From: Gordius sp. MW1
Lineage: Eukaryota > Nematomorpha > Gordioida > Gordea > Gordiidae
NCBI GenBank assembly: GCA_964036665.1
Contig: OZ038526.1
Span: 14,074,001 to 14,138,000, forward strand
Length of the DNA stretch: 64,000 bases
Direction: 5' to 3'
Notes under the pieces: model-generated
Seen by the model: the letters and a program-made list of their open reading frames with translations, nothing else
Database searches by the model: none
Told to the model about the DNA's origin: nothing
Shown: positions 1 through 10,708 of the stretch, piece by piece
Position numbering within the stretch: position 1 is the first letter of the stretch
Layout: each line of letters opens with the position of its first letter
Program-made: the position numbers and the translations under genes

Positions 1-612
1 CGCATAAAGCTTGTTTCACAAAAACTAGAGACACGCTTAGAAAGCGATATTGAAACAATCTAAACGCAACTCGAAAATCTTTTAGCCCCTCAATCTAAAA
101 CTTCCCCTCGTGCAAAAATTCTTATCGAGATTCTAACAAGGACATAATGCTAAGAATATTTACTGACTTTTAAAGATTTTTTCAGATTCCTTTCGAAAGA
201 ATATGAAAAATAATATTTTTTTCGACCTCAAAATTTTTTCAATTTATTCGTTCAACCATATCGCCCCCATGAAAGTTTTCGATATTAGAGGTGAATTCCG
301 TAAAAAAAATTTTTTTGATCAGTCATCAAAAATTATTAACTTTAAATCACGATAGCATAGAGCTTGTTTCACAAAAATTAGAGACACGCTTAGAAAGCGA
401 TATTGAAACAATCTAAACGCAACTCTAAAATTTTAATTTCTCTCAATCTAAAACTTCCCCTCGTGCAAAAATTCTTATCGAGATTCTAACAAGGACTTAA
501 TGCTAAGAATATTTACTGACTTTTAAAGATTTTTTCAGATTCCTTTCGAAAGAATATGAAAAATAATATTTTTTTCGACCTCAAAATTTTTTCAATTTAT
601 TCGTTCAACCAT

Positions 613-735
613 ATCGCCCCCATGAAAGTTTTCGATATCAGAGGTGAATTCCGTAAAAAAAAAATTTTGATCAGTCATCAATAATTATTAACTTTAAATC
701 ACGATCGCATAGAGCTTATTTCACAAAAGCAATAG
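613..735 (+). repeat. 123-bp short unit
   Basis: From the ATCGCCCCC box of an A unit to the next box. CACAAAAGCAATAG is joined to ATCGCCCCC, so about 229 bp of monomer are missing. This copy has AGCAATAG where nearly all others have AACAATAG. Confidence 0.9.
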
Positions 736-2488
736 ATCGCCCCCATGAAAGGTTTCGATATAAGAGGTGAATTTTGTAAAAAAAAAAATTTGATCAGTCA
801 TCAAAAATTATTAACTTAAAATCACGATCGCATAGAGCTTGTTTCACAAAAATTAGAGACACGCTTAGAAAGCGATATTGAAACAATCTAAACGCAACTC
901 TAAAATTTTAATTTCTCTCAATCTAAAACTTCCCCTCGTGCAAAAATTCTTATCGAGATTCTAACAAGGACATAATGCTAAGAATATTTACTGACTTTTA
1001 AATATTTTTTCAGATTCCTTTCAAAAGAATATGAAAAATAATATTTTTTTCGACCTCAAAATTTTTTCAATTTATTCGTTCAACCATATCGCCCCCATGA
1101 AAGGTTTCGATATAAGAGGTGAATTTTGTAAAAAAAAAAATTTTGATCAGCCATCAAAAATTATTAACTTTAAATCACGATCGCATAGAGCTTGTTTCAC
1201 AAAAAATAGAGACACGCTTAGAAAGCGATATTGAAACAATCTAAACGCAACTCGAAAATCGTAATTTCCCTCAATCTAAAACTTCCCCTCGTGCAAAAAT
1301 TCTTATCGAGATTCTAACAAGGACATAATGCTAAGAATATTTACTGACTTTTAAAGATTTTTCAGATTCCTTTCGAAAGAATATGAAAAATAATATTTTT
1401 TTCGACCTCAAAATTTTTTCAATTTATTCGTTCAACCATATCGCCCCCGTGAAAGGTTTCGATATAAGAGGTGAATTTTGTAAAAAAAAAAAATTTTGAT
1501 CAGTCATCAAAAATTATTAACTTTAAATCACGATCGCATAGAGCTTGTTTCACAAAAATTAGAGACACGCTTAGAAAGCGATATTGAAACAATCTAAACG
1601 CAACTCGAAAATCGTAATTTCCCTCAATGTAAAACTTCCCCTCGTGCAAAAATTCTTATCGAGATTCTAACAAGGACATAATGCTTAGAACATTTACTGA
1701 CTTTTAAAGATTTTTTCAGATTCCTTTCGAAAGAATATGAAAAATAATATTTTTTTCGACCTCAAAATTTTTTCAATTCATTCCTTCAACCATATCGCCC
1801 CCATGAAAGTTTTCGATATAAGAGGTGAATTTTGTAAAAAAAAAAAAATTTGATCTGTCGTCAAAAATTATTAACTTTAAATCACGATCGCATAGAGCTT
1901 GTTTCACAAAAACTAGAGACACGCTTATAAAGCGATATTAAAACTATCTAAACGCAACACGAAAATCGTAATTTCCCTCAATCTAAAACTTCCCCTCGTG
2001 TAAAAATTCTTATCGAGATTCTAACAAGGACATATTTACTGACTTTTAAAGATTTTTTAAGATTCCTTTCGAAAGAATATGAAAAATAATATTTTTTTCG
2101 ACCTCAAAATTTTTTCAATTCATTCGTTCAACCATATCGCCCCCATGAAAGTTTTCGATATCAGAGGTGAATTCCGTAAAAAAAAATTTTTTGATCAGTC
2201 ATCAAAAATTATTAACTTTAAATCACGATAGCATAGAGCTTGTTTCACAAAAATTAGAGACACGCTTAGAAAGCGATATTCAAACAATCTAAATGCAACT
2301 CTAAAATTTTAATTTCTCTCAATCTAAAACTTCCCCTCGTGCAAAAATTCTTATCGAGATTCTAACAAGGACTTAATGCTAAGAATATTTACTGACTTTT
2401 AAAGATTTTTTCAGATTCCTTTCGAAAGAATATGAAAAATAATATTTTTTTCGACCTCAAAATTTTTTCAATTTATTCGTTTAACCAT

Positions 2489-2611
2489 ATCGCCCCCATG
2501 AAAGTTTTCGATATCAGAGGTGAATTCCGTAAAAAAAAAATTTTGATCAGTCATCAAAAATTATTAACTTTAAATCACGATCGCATAGAGCTTGTTTCAC
2601 AAAAACAATAG
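2489..2611 (+). repeat. 123-bp short unit
   Basis: A-type host with CGTTTAACC; join CAATAG|ATCGCCCCC. Partner at 57461. Confidence 0.9.
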
Positions 2612-2906
2612 ATCGCCCCCATGAAAGGTTTCGATATAAGAGGTGAATTTTGTAAAAAAAAAAATTTGATCAGTCATCAAAAATTATTAAATTAAAATCA
2701 CGATCGCATAGAGCTTGTTTCACTAAAATTAGAGACACGCTTAGAAAGCGATATTGAAACAATCTAAACGCAACTCGAAAATCGTAATTTCCCTCAATCT
2801 AAAACTTCCCCTCGTGCAAAAATTCTTATCGAGATTCTAACAAGGACATAATGCTAAGAATATTTACTGACTTTTAAAGATTTTTTTAAATTTCTTTCGA
2901 AAGAAT

Positions 2907-3259
2907 ATGAAAAATAATATTTTTTTCGACCTCAAAATTTTTTCAATTTATTCGTTCAACCATATCGCCCCCATGAAAGTTTTCGATATCAGAGGTGAAT
3001 TCCGTAAAAAAAATTTTTTTGATCAGTCATCAAAAATTATTAACTTAAAATCACGATCGCATAGAGCTTGTTTCACAAAAATTAGAGACACGCTTAGAAA
3101 GCGATATTGAAACAATCTAAACGCAACTCTAAAATTTTAATTTCTCTCAATCTAAAACTTCACCTCGTGCAAAAATTCTTATCGAGATTCTAACAAGGAC
3201 ATAATGCTAAGAATATTTACTGACTTTTAAATATTTTTTCAGATTCCTTTCGAAAGAAT
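2907..3259 (+). repeat. Reference monomer, subfamily A
   Basis: A complete 353-bp unit that differs from B by linked changes just after the ATCGCCCCCATG box: GTTTTCGATATCAG instead of GGTTTCGATATAAG, and GAATTCCG instead of GAATTTTG. The changes create a GATATC and a GAATTC site 12 bases apart. The A/T tract that follows is usually a shorter A-run with a longer T-run than in B. A units occur in all three blocks. Confidence 0.88.
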
Positions 3260-3612
3260 ATGAAAAATAATATTTTTTTCGACCTCAAAATTTTTTCAAT
3301 TTATTCGTTCAACCATATCGCCCCCATGAAAGGTTTCGATATAAGAGGTGAATTTTGTAAAAAAAAAAATTTTGATCAGTCATCAAAAATTATTAACTTT
3401 AAATCACGATCGCATAAAGCTTGTTTCACAAAAACTAGCAACACGCTTAGAAAGCGATATTGAAACAATCTAAACGCAACTCGAAAATTTTAATTTCTCT
3501 CAATCTAAAACTTCCCCTCGTGCAAAAATTCTTATCGAGATTCTAACAAGGACTTAATGCTAAGAATATTTACTGACTTTTAAAGATTTTTTCAGATTCC
3601 TTTCGAAAGAAT
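3260..3612 (+). repeat. Reference monomer, subfamily B
   Basis: A complete 353-bp unit. Order of landmarks: ATGAAAAATAATATT; a T/A-tract stretch; TTCGTTCAACCAT; the GC-rich box ATCGCCCCCATG; the B signature GGTTTCGATATAAG and GAATTTTG; an A-run followed by T-run; TGATCAGTCATCAAAA; CACGATCGCATA; GCTTGTTTCAC; ACACGCTTAGAAAGCG; CAATCTAAACGCAACTCG; CAATCTAAAACTTCC; TCTTATCGAGATTC; GGACATAATGCTAAG; TTTACTGAC; CTTTCGAAAGAATATG. B lacks both the GATATC and GAATTC sites of subfamily A. Confidence 0.9.
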
Positions 3613-5781
3613 ATGAAAAATAATATTTTTTTCGACCTCAAAATTTTTTCAATTTATTCGTTCAACCATATCGCCCCCATGAAAGTTTTCAATATCAGAG
3701 GTGAATTCCATAAAAAAAAAATTTTGATCAGTCATCAAAAACTATTAACTTTAAATCACGATCGCATAGAGCTTATTTCACAAAAACTAGAGACACGCTT
3801 AGAAAGCGATATTGAAACAATCTAAACGCAACTCTAAAATTTTATCTCTCAATCTAAAACTTCCCCTTGTGTAAAAATTCTTATCGAGATTCTAACAAGG
3901 ACATAATGCTAAGAATATTTACTGACTTTTAAAGATTTTTTTAGATTGCTTTCGAAAGAATATGAAAAATAATATTTTTTTCGACATCAAAGTTTTTTCA
4001 ATTTATTCGTTCAACCATATCGCCCCAATGAAAGGTTTCGATATAAGAGGTGAATTTTGTAAAAAAAAAAATTTTGATCAGTCATCAAAAATTATTAACT
4101 TTAAATCACGATCGCATAAAGCTTGTTTCACAAAAACTAGAGACACGCTTAGAAAGCGATATTGAAACAATCTAAACGCAACTCGAAAATCTTAATTTCC
4201 CTCAATCTAAAACTTCCCCTCGTGCAAAAATTCTTACCGAGATTCTAACAAGGACATAATGCTAAGAATATTTACTGACTTTTAAATATTTTTTCAGATT
4301 CCTTTCAAAAGAATATGAAAAATAATATTTTTTTCGACCTCAAAATTTTTTAAATTTATTCGTTCAACCATATTACCCCCATGAAAGGTTTCGATATAAG
4401 AGGTGAATTTTGTAAAAAAAAAAATTTTGATCAGCCATCAAAAATTATTAACTTTAAATCACGATCGCATAGAGCTTGTTTCACAAAAATTAGAGACACG
4501 CTTAGAAAGCGATATTGAAACAATCTAAACGCAACTCTAAAATTTTAATTTCTCCCAATCTAAAACTTCCCCTCGTGCAAAAATTCTTATCGAGATTCTA
4601 ACAAGGACATATTGCTAAGAATATTTACTGACTTTTAAAGATTTTTTCAGATTCCTTTCGAAAGAATATGAAAAATAATATTTTTTTCGACCTCAAAATT
4701 TTTTCAATTTATTCGTTCAACCATATCGCCCCCATGAAAGTTTTCGATATCAGAGGTGAATTCCGTAAAAAAAAAATTTTGATCAGTCATCAAAAAATAT
4801 TAACTTTAAATCACGATCGCATAGAGCTTGTTTCACAAAAACTAGAGACACGCTTAGAAAGCGATATTGAAACAATCTAAACGCAACACGAAAATCTTAA
4901 TTTCTCTCAATCTAAAACTTCGCCTCGTGCAAAAATTCTTATCGAGATTCTAACAAGGACATAATGCTAAGAATATTTATTGACTTTTAAAGATTTTTTT
5001 AAATTCCTTTCGAAAGAATTTGAAAAATAATATTTTTTTCGACCTCAAAATTTTTTCAATTTATTCGTTCAACCATATCGCCCCCATGAAAGGTTTCAAA
5101 ATAAGAGGTGAATTTTGTAAAAAAAAAAAATTTGATCAGTCATCAAAAATTATTAACTTTAAATCACGATCGCATAAAGCTTGTTTCACAAAAACTAGAG
5201 ACACGCTTAGAAAGCGATATTGAAACAATCTAAACGCAACTCGAAAATCTTAATTTCCCTCAATCTAAAACTTCCCCTCGTGCAAAAATTCTTATCGAGA
5301 TTCTAACAAGGACATAATGCTAAGAATATTTACTCACTTTTAAAGATTTTTTCAGATTGCTTTCGAAAGAATATGAAAAATAATATTTTTTTCGACATCA
5401 AAGTTTTTTCAATTTATTCGTTCAACCATATCGCCCCCATGAAAGGTTTCGATATAAGAGGTGAATTTTTTAAAAAAAAATTTTTGATCAGTGATCAAAA
5501 ATTATTAACTTTAAATCACGATCGCATAAAGCTTGTTTCACAAAAACTAGAGACACGCTTAGAAAGCGATATTGAAACAATCTAAACGCAACTCGAAAAT
5601 CTTAATTTCCCTCAATCTAAAACTTCCCCTCGTGCAAAAATTCTTATCGAGATTCTAACAAGGACATAATGCTAAGAATATTTACTGACTTTTAAATATT
5701 TTTTCAGATTCCTTTCGAAAGAATATGAAAAATAATATTTTTTTCGACCTCAAAATTTTTTCAATTTATTCGTTTAACCAT

Positions 5782-5904
5782 ATCGCCCCCATGAAAGTTT
5801 TCGATATCAGAGGTGAATTCCGTAAAAAAAAAATTTTGATCAGTGATCAAAAATTATTAACTTTAAATCACGATCGCATAGAGCTTGTTTCACAAAAACA
5901 ATAG
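5782..5904 (+). repeat. 123-bp short unit
   Basis: A-type host; has GATCAGTGATC, the only short unit with this base. Confidence 0.9.
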
Positions 5905-6185
5905 ATCGCCCCCATGAAAGGTTTCGATATAAGAGGTGAATTTTGTAAAAAAAAAAATTTGATCAGTCATCAAAAATTATTAAATTAAAATCACGATCGC
6001 ATAGAGCTTGTTTCACTAAAATTAGAGACACGCTTAGAAAGCGATATTGAAACAATCTAAACGCAACTCGAAAATCGTAATTTCCCTCAATCTAAAACTT
6101 CCCCTCGTGCAAAAATTCTTATCGAGATTCTAACAAGGACATAATGCTAAGAATATTTACTGACTTTTAAATATTTTTTCAGATT

Positions 6186-6205
6186 CCTTTCGAAATTTTT
6201 TCAAT
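6186..6205 (+). other. Deletion scar inside a monomer
   Basis: CCTTTCGAAA is joined to TTTTTTCAATTTATTCG; about 36 bp including the ATGAAAAATAATATT start are lost. The shared AAA or AAATTTTT at both ends may have guided the loss. Confidence 0.85.
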
Positions 6206-6561
6206 TTATTCGTTCAACCATATCGCCCCCATGAAAGTTTTCGATATCAGAGGTGAATTCCGTAAAAAAAATTTTTTTGATCAGTCATCAAAAATTATTA
6301 ACTTAAAATCACGATCGCATAGAGCTTGTTTCACAAAAATTAGAGACACGCTTAGAAAGCGATATTGAAACAATCTAAACGCAACTCTAAAATTTTAATT
6401 TCTCTCAATCTAAAACTTCCCCTCGTGCAAAAATTCTTATCGAGATTCTAACAAGGACATAATGCTAAGAATATTTACTGACTTTTAAATATTTTTCAGA
6501 TTCCTTTCGAAAGAATATGAAAAATAATATTTTTTTCGACCTCAAAATTTTTTCAATTTAT

Positions 6562-6590
6562 TCGTTCAACCATTTATTAACTTAAATCAC
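6562..6590 (+). other. Deletion scar removing the GC-rich box
   Basis: CGTTCAACCAT is joined to TTATTAACTTAAATC; roughly 110 bp are missing, including ATCGCCCCCATG, the A/B signature and the A/T tract. Seen only here. Confidence 0.87.
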
Positions 6591-6852
6591 GATCGCATAA
6601 AGCTTGTTTCACAAAAACTAGAGACACGCTTAGAAAGCGATATTGAAACAATCTAAACGCAACTCTAAAATTTTAATTTCTCTCAATCTAAAACTTCCCC
6701 TCGTTCAAAAATTCTTATCGAGATTCTAACAAGGACTTAATGCTAAGAATATTTACTGACTTTTAAAGATTTTTTCAGATTCCTTTCGAAAGAATATGAA
6801 AAATAATATTTTTTTCGACCTCAAAATTTTTTCAATTTATTCGTTCAACCAT

Positions 6853-6975
6853 ATCGCCCCCATGAAAGTTTTCGATATCAGAGGTGAATTCCGTAAAAAA
6901 AAAATTTTGATCAGTCATCAAAAATTATTAACTTTAAATCACGATCGCATAGAGCTTATTTCACAAAAACAATAC
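6853..6975 (+). repeat. 123-bp short unit
   Basis: Join reads CAATAC|ATCGCCCCC. The change removes the in-frame TAG stop, which produces the longer 108-codon frame at 6796-7122. Confidence 0.9.
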
Positions 6976-7328
6976 ATCGCCCCCATGAAAGGTTTCGATA
7001 TAAGAGGTGAATTTTGTAAAAAAAAAAAATTTGATCAGTCATCAAAAATTATTAACTTAAAATCACGATCGCATAGAGCTTGTTTCACAAAAATTAGAGA
7101 CACGCTTAGAAAGCGATATTGAAATAATCTAAATGCAACTCTAAAATTTTAATTTCTCTCAGTCTAAAACTTCCCCTCGTGCAAAAATTCTCATCGAGAT
7201 TCTAACAAGGACTTAATGCTAAGAATATTTACTGACTTTTAAAGATTTTTTCAGATTCCTTTCGAAAGAATATGAAAAATAATATTTTTTTCGACCTCAA
7301 AATTTTTTCAATTTATTCGTTCAACCAT

Positions 7329-7451
7329 ATCGCCCCCATGAAAGGTTTCGATATAAGAGGTGAATTTTGTAAAAAAAAAATTTTTGATCAGTCATCAAAA
7401 ATTATTAACTTTAAATACGATCGCATAAAGCTTGTTTCACAAAAACAATAG
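7329..7451 (+). repeat. 123-bp short unit, B-type host
   Basis: Unusual because the host is B (GGTTTCGATATAAG) rather than A; it also has AAATACGATCG with one base lost. Confidence 0.88.
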
Positions 7452-8850
7452 ATCGCCCCCATGAAAGGTTTCGATATAAGAGGTGAATTTTGTAAAAAAA
7501 AAAATTTGATCAGTCATCAAAAATTATTAACTTAAAATCACGATCGCATAGAGCTTGTTTCACTAAAATTAGAGACACGCTTAGAAAGCGATATTGAAAC
7601 AATCTAAACGCAACACGAAAATCGTAATTTCCCTCAATCTAAAACTTCCCCTCGTGTAAAAATTCTTATCGAGATTCTAACAAGGACATATTTACTGACT
7701 TTTAAAGATTTTTTAAGATTCCTTTCGAAAGATTATGAAAAATAATATTTTTTTCGACCTCAAAATTTTTTCAATTCATTCGTTCAACCATATCGCCCCC
7801 ATGAAAGTTTTCGATATCAGAGGTGAATTCCGTAAAAAAAATTTTTTTGATCAGTCATCAAAAATTATTAACTTTAAATCACGATAGCATAGAGCTTGTT
7901 TCACAAAAATTAGAGACACGCTTAGAAAGCGATATTGAAACAATCTAAACGCAACTCTAAAATTTTAATTTCTCTCAATCTAAAACTTCCCCTCGTGCAA
8001 AAATTCTTATCGAGATTCTAACAAGGACTTAATGCTAAGAATATTTACTGACTTTTAAAGATTTTTTCAGATTCCTTTCGAAAGAATATGAAAAATAATA
8101 TTTTTTTCGACCTCAAAATTTTTTCAATTTATTCGTTCAACCATATCGCCCCCATGAAAGGTTTCGATATAAGAGGTGAATTTTGTAAAAAAAAAAATTT
8201 TGATCAGCCATCAAAAATTATTAACTTTAAATCACGATCGCATAGAGCTTGTTTCACAAAAATTAGAGACACGCTTAGAAAGCGATATTGAAACAATCTA
8301 AACGCAACTCGAAAATCGTAATTTCCCTCAATCTAAAACTTCCCCTCGTGCAAAAATTCTTATCGAGATTCTAACAAGGACATAATGCTAAGAATATTTA
8401 CTGACTTTTAAAGATTTTTTTAGATTCCTTTCGAAAGAATATGAAAAATAATATTTTTTTCGACCTCAAAATTTTTTCAATTTATTCGTTCAACCATATC
8501 GCCCCCATGAAAGTTTTCGATATCAGAGGTGAATTCCGTAAAAAAATTTTTTTTGATCAGTCATCAAAAATTATTAACTTTAAATCACGATAGCATAGAG
8601 CTTGTTTCACAAAAATTAGAGACACGCTTAGAAAGCGATATTGAAACAATCTAAACGCAACTCTAAAATTTTAATTTCTCCCAATCTAAAACTTCCCCTT
8701 GTGCAAAAATTCTTATCGAGATTCTAACAAGGACATATTGCTAAGAATATTTACTGACTTTTAAAGATTTTTTCAGATTCCTTTCGAAAGAATATGAAAA
8801 ATAATATTTTTTTCGACCTCAATATTTTTTCAATTTATTCGTTCAACCAT

Positions 8851-8976
8851 ATCGCCCCCATGAAAGTTTTCGATATCAGAGGTGAATTCCGTAAAAAAAA
8901 AATTTTGATCAGTCATCAAAAAATATTAACTTTAAATCACGATCGCATAGAGCTTGTTTCACAAAAACAATAGATC
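8851..8976 (+). repeat. 123-bp short unit cut by strand switch 1
   Basis: Shows the normal join CAATAG|ATC, then stops: the inverted block starts right after ATC at 8977. Confidence 0.9.
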
Positions 8977-8991
8977 TTTTGATGACTGATC
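8907..8991. other. Strand switch 1, tail-to-tail (+ to -)
   Basis: The + array runs into the short-unit junction CAATAGATC (ending at 8976), then at 8977 the sequence continues as TTTTGATGACTGATC, the reverse complement of GATCAGTCATCAAAA at 8907-8921. The two arms flank a 55-base spacer (8922-8976), so a long inverted repeat with a short loop is formed. Outside this core the arms stay complementary as satellite. The + side is cut inside a 123-bp unit just after AGATC. No filler or long microhomology is obvious beyond GATC/AGATCT. Confidence 0.92.
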
Positions 8992-9689
8992 AAAAAAATT
9001 TTTTTTACGGAATTCACCTCTGATATCGAAAACTTTCATGGGGGCGATATGGTTGAAGGAATAAATTGAAAAAATTTTGAGGTCGAAAAAAATATTATTT
9101 TTCATATTCTTTCGAAAGGAATCTTAAAAAACCTTTGAAAGTCAGTAAATATTCTTAGCATTATGTCCTTGTTAGAATCTCGATAAGAATTTTTGCACGA
9201 GGGTAAGTTTTAGATTGAGGGAAATTAAGATTTTCGAGTTGCGTTTAGATTGTTTCAATATCGCTTTCTAAGCGTGTCTCTAGTTTTTGTGATTTAAGCT
9301 CTATGCGATCGTGATTTAAAGTTAATAATTTTTGATGACTGATCAAAAAAATTTTTTTTACGGAATTCACCTCTGATATCGAAAACTTTCATGGGGGCGA
9401 TATGGTTGAACGAATAAATTGAAAAAATTTAGAGGTCGAAAAAAATATTATTTTTCATATTCTTTTGAAAGGAATCTGAAAAAATCTTTAAAAGTCAGTA
9501 AATATTCTTAGCATTATGTCCTTGTTAGAATCTCGATAAGAATTTTTGCACGAGGGGAAGTTTTAGATTGAGAGAAATTAAAATTTTAGAGTTGCGTTTA
9601 GATTGTTTCAATATCGCTTTCTAAGCGTGTCTCTAATTTTTGTAAAACAAGCTCTATGCGATCGTGATTTAAAGTTAATAATTTTTGAT

Positions 9690-9880
9690 AACTGATCAAA
9701 ATTTTTTTTTTATACAAAATTCACCTCTTATATCGAAACCTTTCATGGGGGCGATCTATTGTTTTTGTGAAACAAGCTCTATGCGATCGTGATTTAAAGT
9801 TAATAATTTTTGATGACTGATCAAAATTTTTTTTTACGGAATTCACCTCTGATATCGAAAACTTTCATGGGGTCGATATG
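9690..9880 (-). repeat. Local 828-bp repeat, first unit core
   Basis: Contains TTTTTATACAAAATTC, a 123-bp short unit and the variant CATGGGGTCGAT. The same combination returns at an offset of 828 bp (10518-10708). 828 bp is close to two monomers plus one short unit. Confidence 0.75.
9756..9877 (-). repeat. Short unit in minus block
   Basis: GCGATCTATTGTTTTTGTG on the + strand is the reverse of the plus-block join. The next box is mutated (GGGGTCGAT). Confidence 0.9.
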
Positions 9881-10517
9881 GTTGAACGAATAAATTGAAA
9901 AAATTTTGAGGTCGAAAAAAATATTATTTTTCATATTCTTTCGAAAGGAATCTGAAAAAATCTTTAAAAGTCAGTAAATATTCTTAGCATTATGTCCTTG
10001 TTAGAATCTCGATAAGAATTTTTGCACGAGGGGAAGTTTTAGATTGAGGGAAATTACGATTTTCGAGTTGCGTTTAGATTGTTTCAATATCGCTTTCTAA
10101 GCGTGTCCCTAATTTTTGTGAAACAAGCTCTATGCGATCGTGATTTAAAGTTAATAATTTTTGATGACTAATCAAAAAAAAATTTTTACGGAATTCACCT
10201 CTGATATCGAAAACTTTCATGGGGGCGATATGGTTGAACGAATAAATTGAAAAAATTTTGAGGTCGAAAAAAATATTATTTTTCATATTCTTTCGAAAGA
10301 AATCTGAAAAAATCTTTAAAAGTCAGTAAATATTCTTAGCATTATGTCCTTGTTAGAATCTCGATAAGAATTTTTGCACGAGGGGAAGTTTTAGATTGAG
10401 GGAAATTACGATTTTCGAGTTGCGTTTAGATTGTTTCAATATCGCTTTCTAAGCGTGTCTCTAATTTTTGTGAAACAAGCTCTATGCGATCGTGATTTAA
10501 AGTTAATAATTTTTGAT

Positions 10518-10708
10518 GACTGATCAAAATTTTTTTTTTATACAAAATTCACCTCTTATATCGAAACCTTTCATGGGGGCGATCTATTGTTTTTGTGAAA
10601 CAAGCTCTATGCGATCGTGATTTAAAGTTAATAATTTTTGATGACTGATCAAAATTTTTTTTTACGGAATTCACCTCTGATATCGAAAACTTTCATGGGG
10701 TCGATATG
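10518..10708 (-). repeat. Local 828-bp repeat, second unit core
   Basis: Shares TATACAAAAT and CATGGGGTCGAT with 9690-9880. The monomers between the two cores differ in small ways (GACTAATCAAAA at 10.17 kb only), so only the core is clearly duplicated. Confidence 0.73.
10584..10705 (-). repeat. Short unit in minus block
   Basis: Same join and the same mutated box as at 9756, 828 bp away. Confidence 0.9.

Larger units (their letters stand above)
350..3470 (+). repeat. Long-range duplicated segment, left copy
   Basis: Matches 55325-58443 at offsets of about 54,972-54,977 bp. Shared marks in order: GATAGCATAG, GGACTTAATG, GCTTATTTCAC with short unit, GATCAGCCATC, CGCCCCCGTG with a shortened ATTTTTCAG, ATGCTTAG, GATCTGTCGTC, the 12-bp loss GGACATATTTACTG, TAAATGCAAC, TTAAATTAAAATC, TTTTAAATTTCTTTCG and ACTAGCAACACG. 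Confidence 0.86.
1..8976 (+). repeat. Satellite array, block 1 (+ orientation)
   Basis: About 25 head-to-tail monomers of 352-353 bp. If the phase is set at the start of ATGAAAAATAATATT, monomers begin near 203, 556, 1031, 1383, 1737, 2079, 2432, 2907, 3260, 3613, 3962, 4315, 4668, 5020, 5373, 5725, 6517, 6796, 7272, 7735, 8088, 8441 and 8794. Gaps larger than 353 bp in this list contain an inserted 123-bp short unit or a scarred monomer. Types A and B tend to alternate between 2.9 and 5 kb. The first 200 bases are the end of a monomer whose start lies outside the window. No unique DNA is present in this block. Confidence 0.97.

Noticed and set aside
2907-3110. Recurring open frames of 63-70 codons, one in most monomers, on the strand of each block
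   Set aside because: They are the same frame of the satellite monomer repeated. Subfamily changes inside them are mostly amino-acid changing, the A/T tract shifts the frame freely between two endings, many monomers are interrupted, and no signal for expression is visible. I do not annotate them as genes. RNA-seq or ribosome profiling reads on the monomer would be needed to change this.
3290-3320. CENP-B box (TTCGTTCAACC and CTTTCGAAAGAAT match the TTCG....A part)
   Set aside because: The required CGGG half is missing in both places, and such a short match is expected by chance in a 352-bp unit.
3395-3415. CACGATCGCAT as a cyanobacterial HIP1 (GCGATCGC) site
   Set aside because: The octamer is not complete, and it repeats only because the monomer repeats. 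The organisation is not bacterial.
6796-7122. A longer 108-codon open frame
   Set aside because: It exists only because the short-unit join reads AATACATCG instead of AATAGATCG, removing a stop, and so links two monomer frames.
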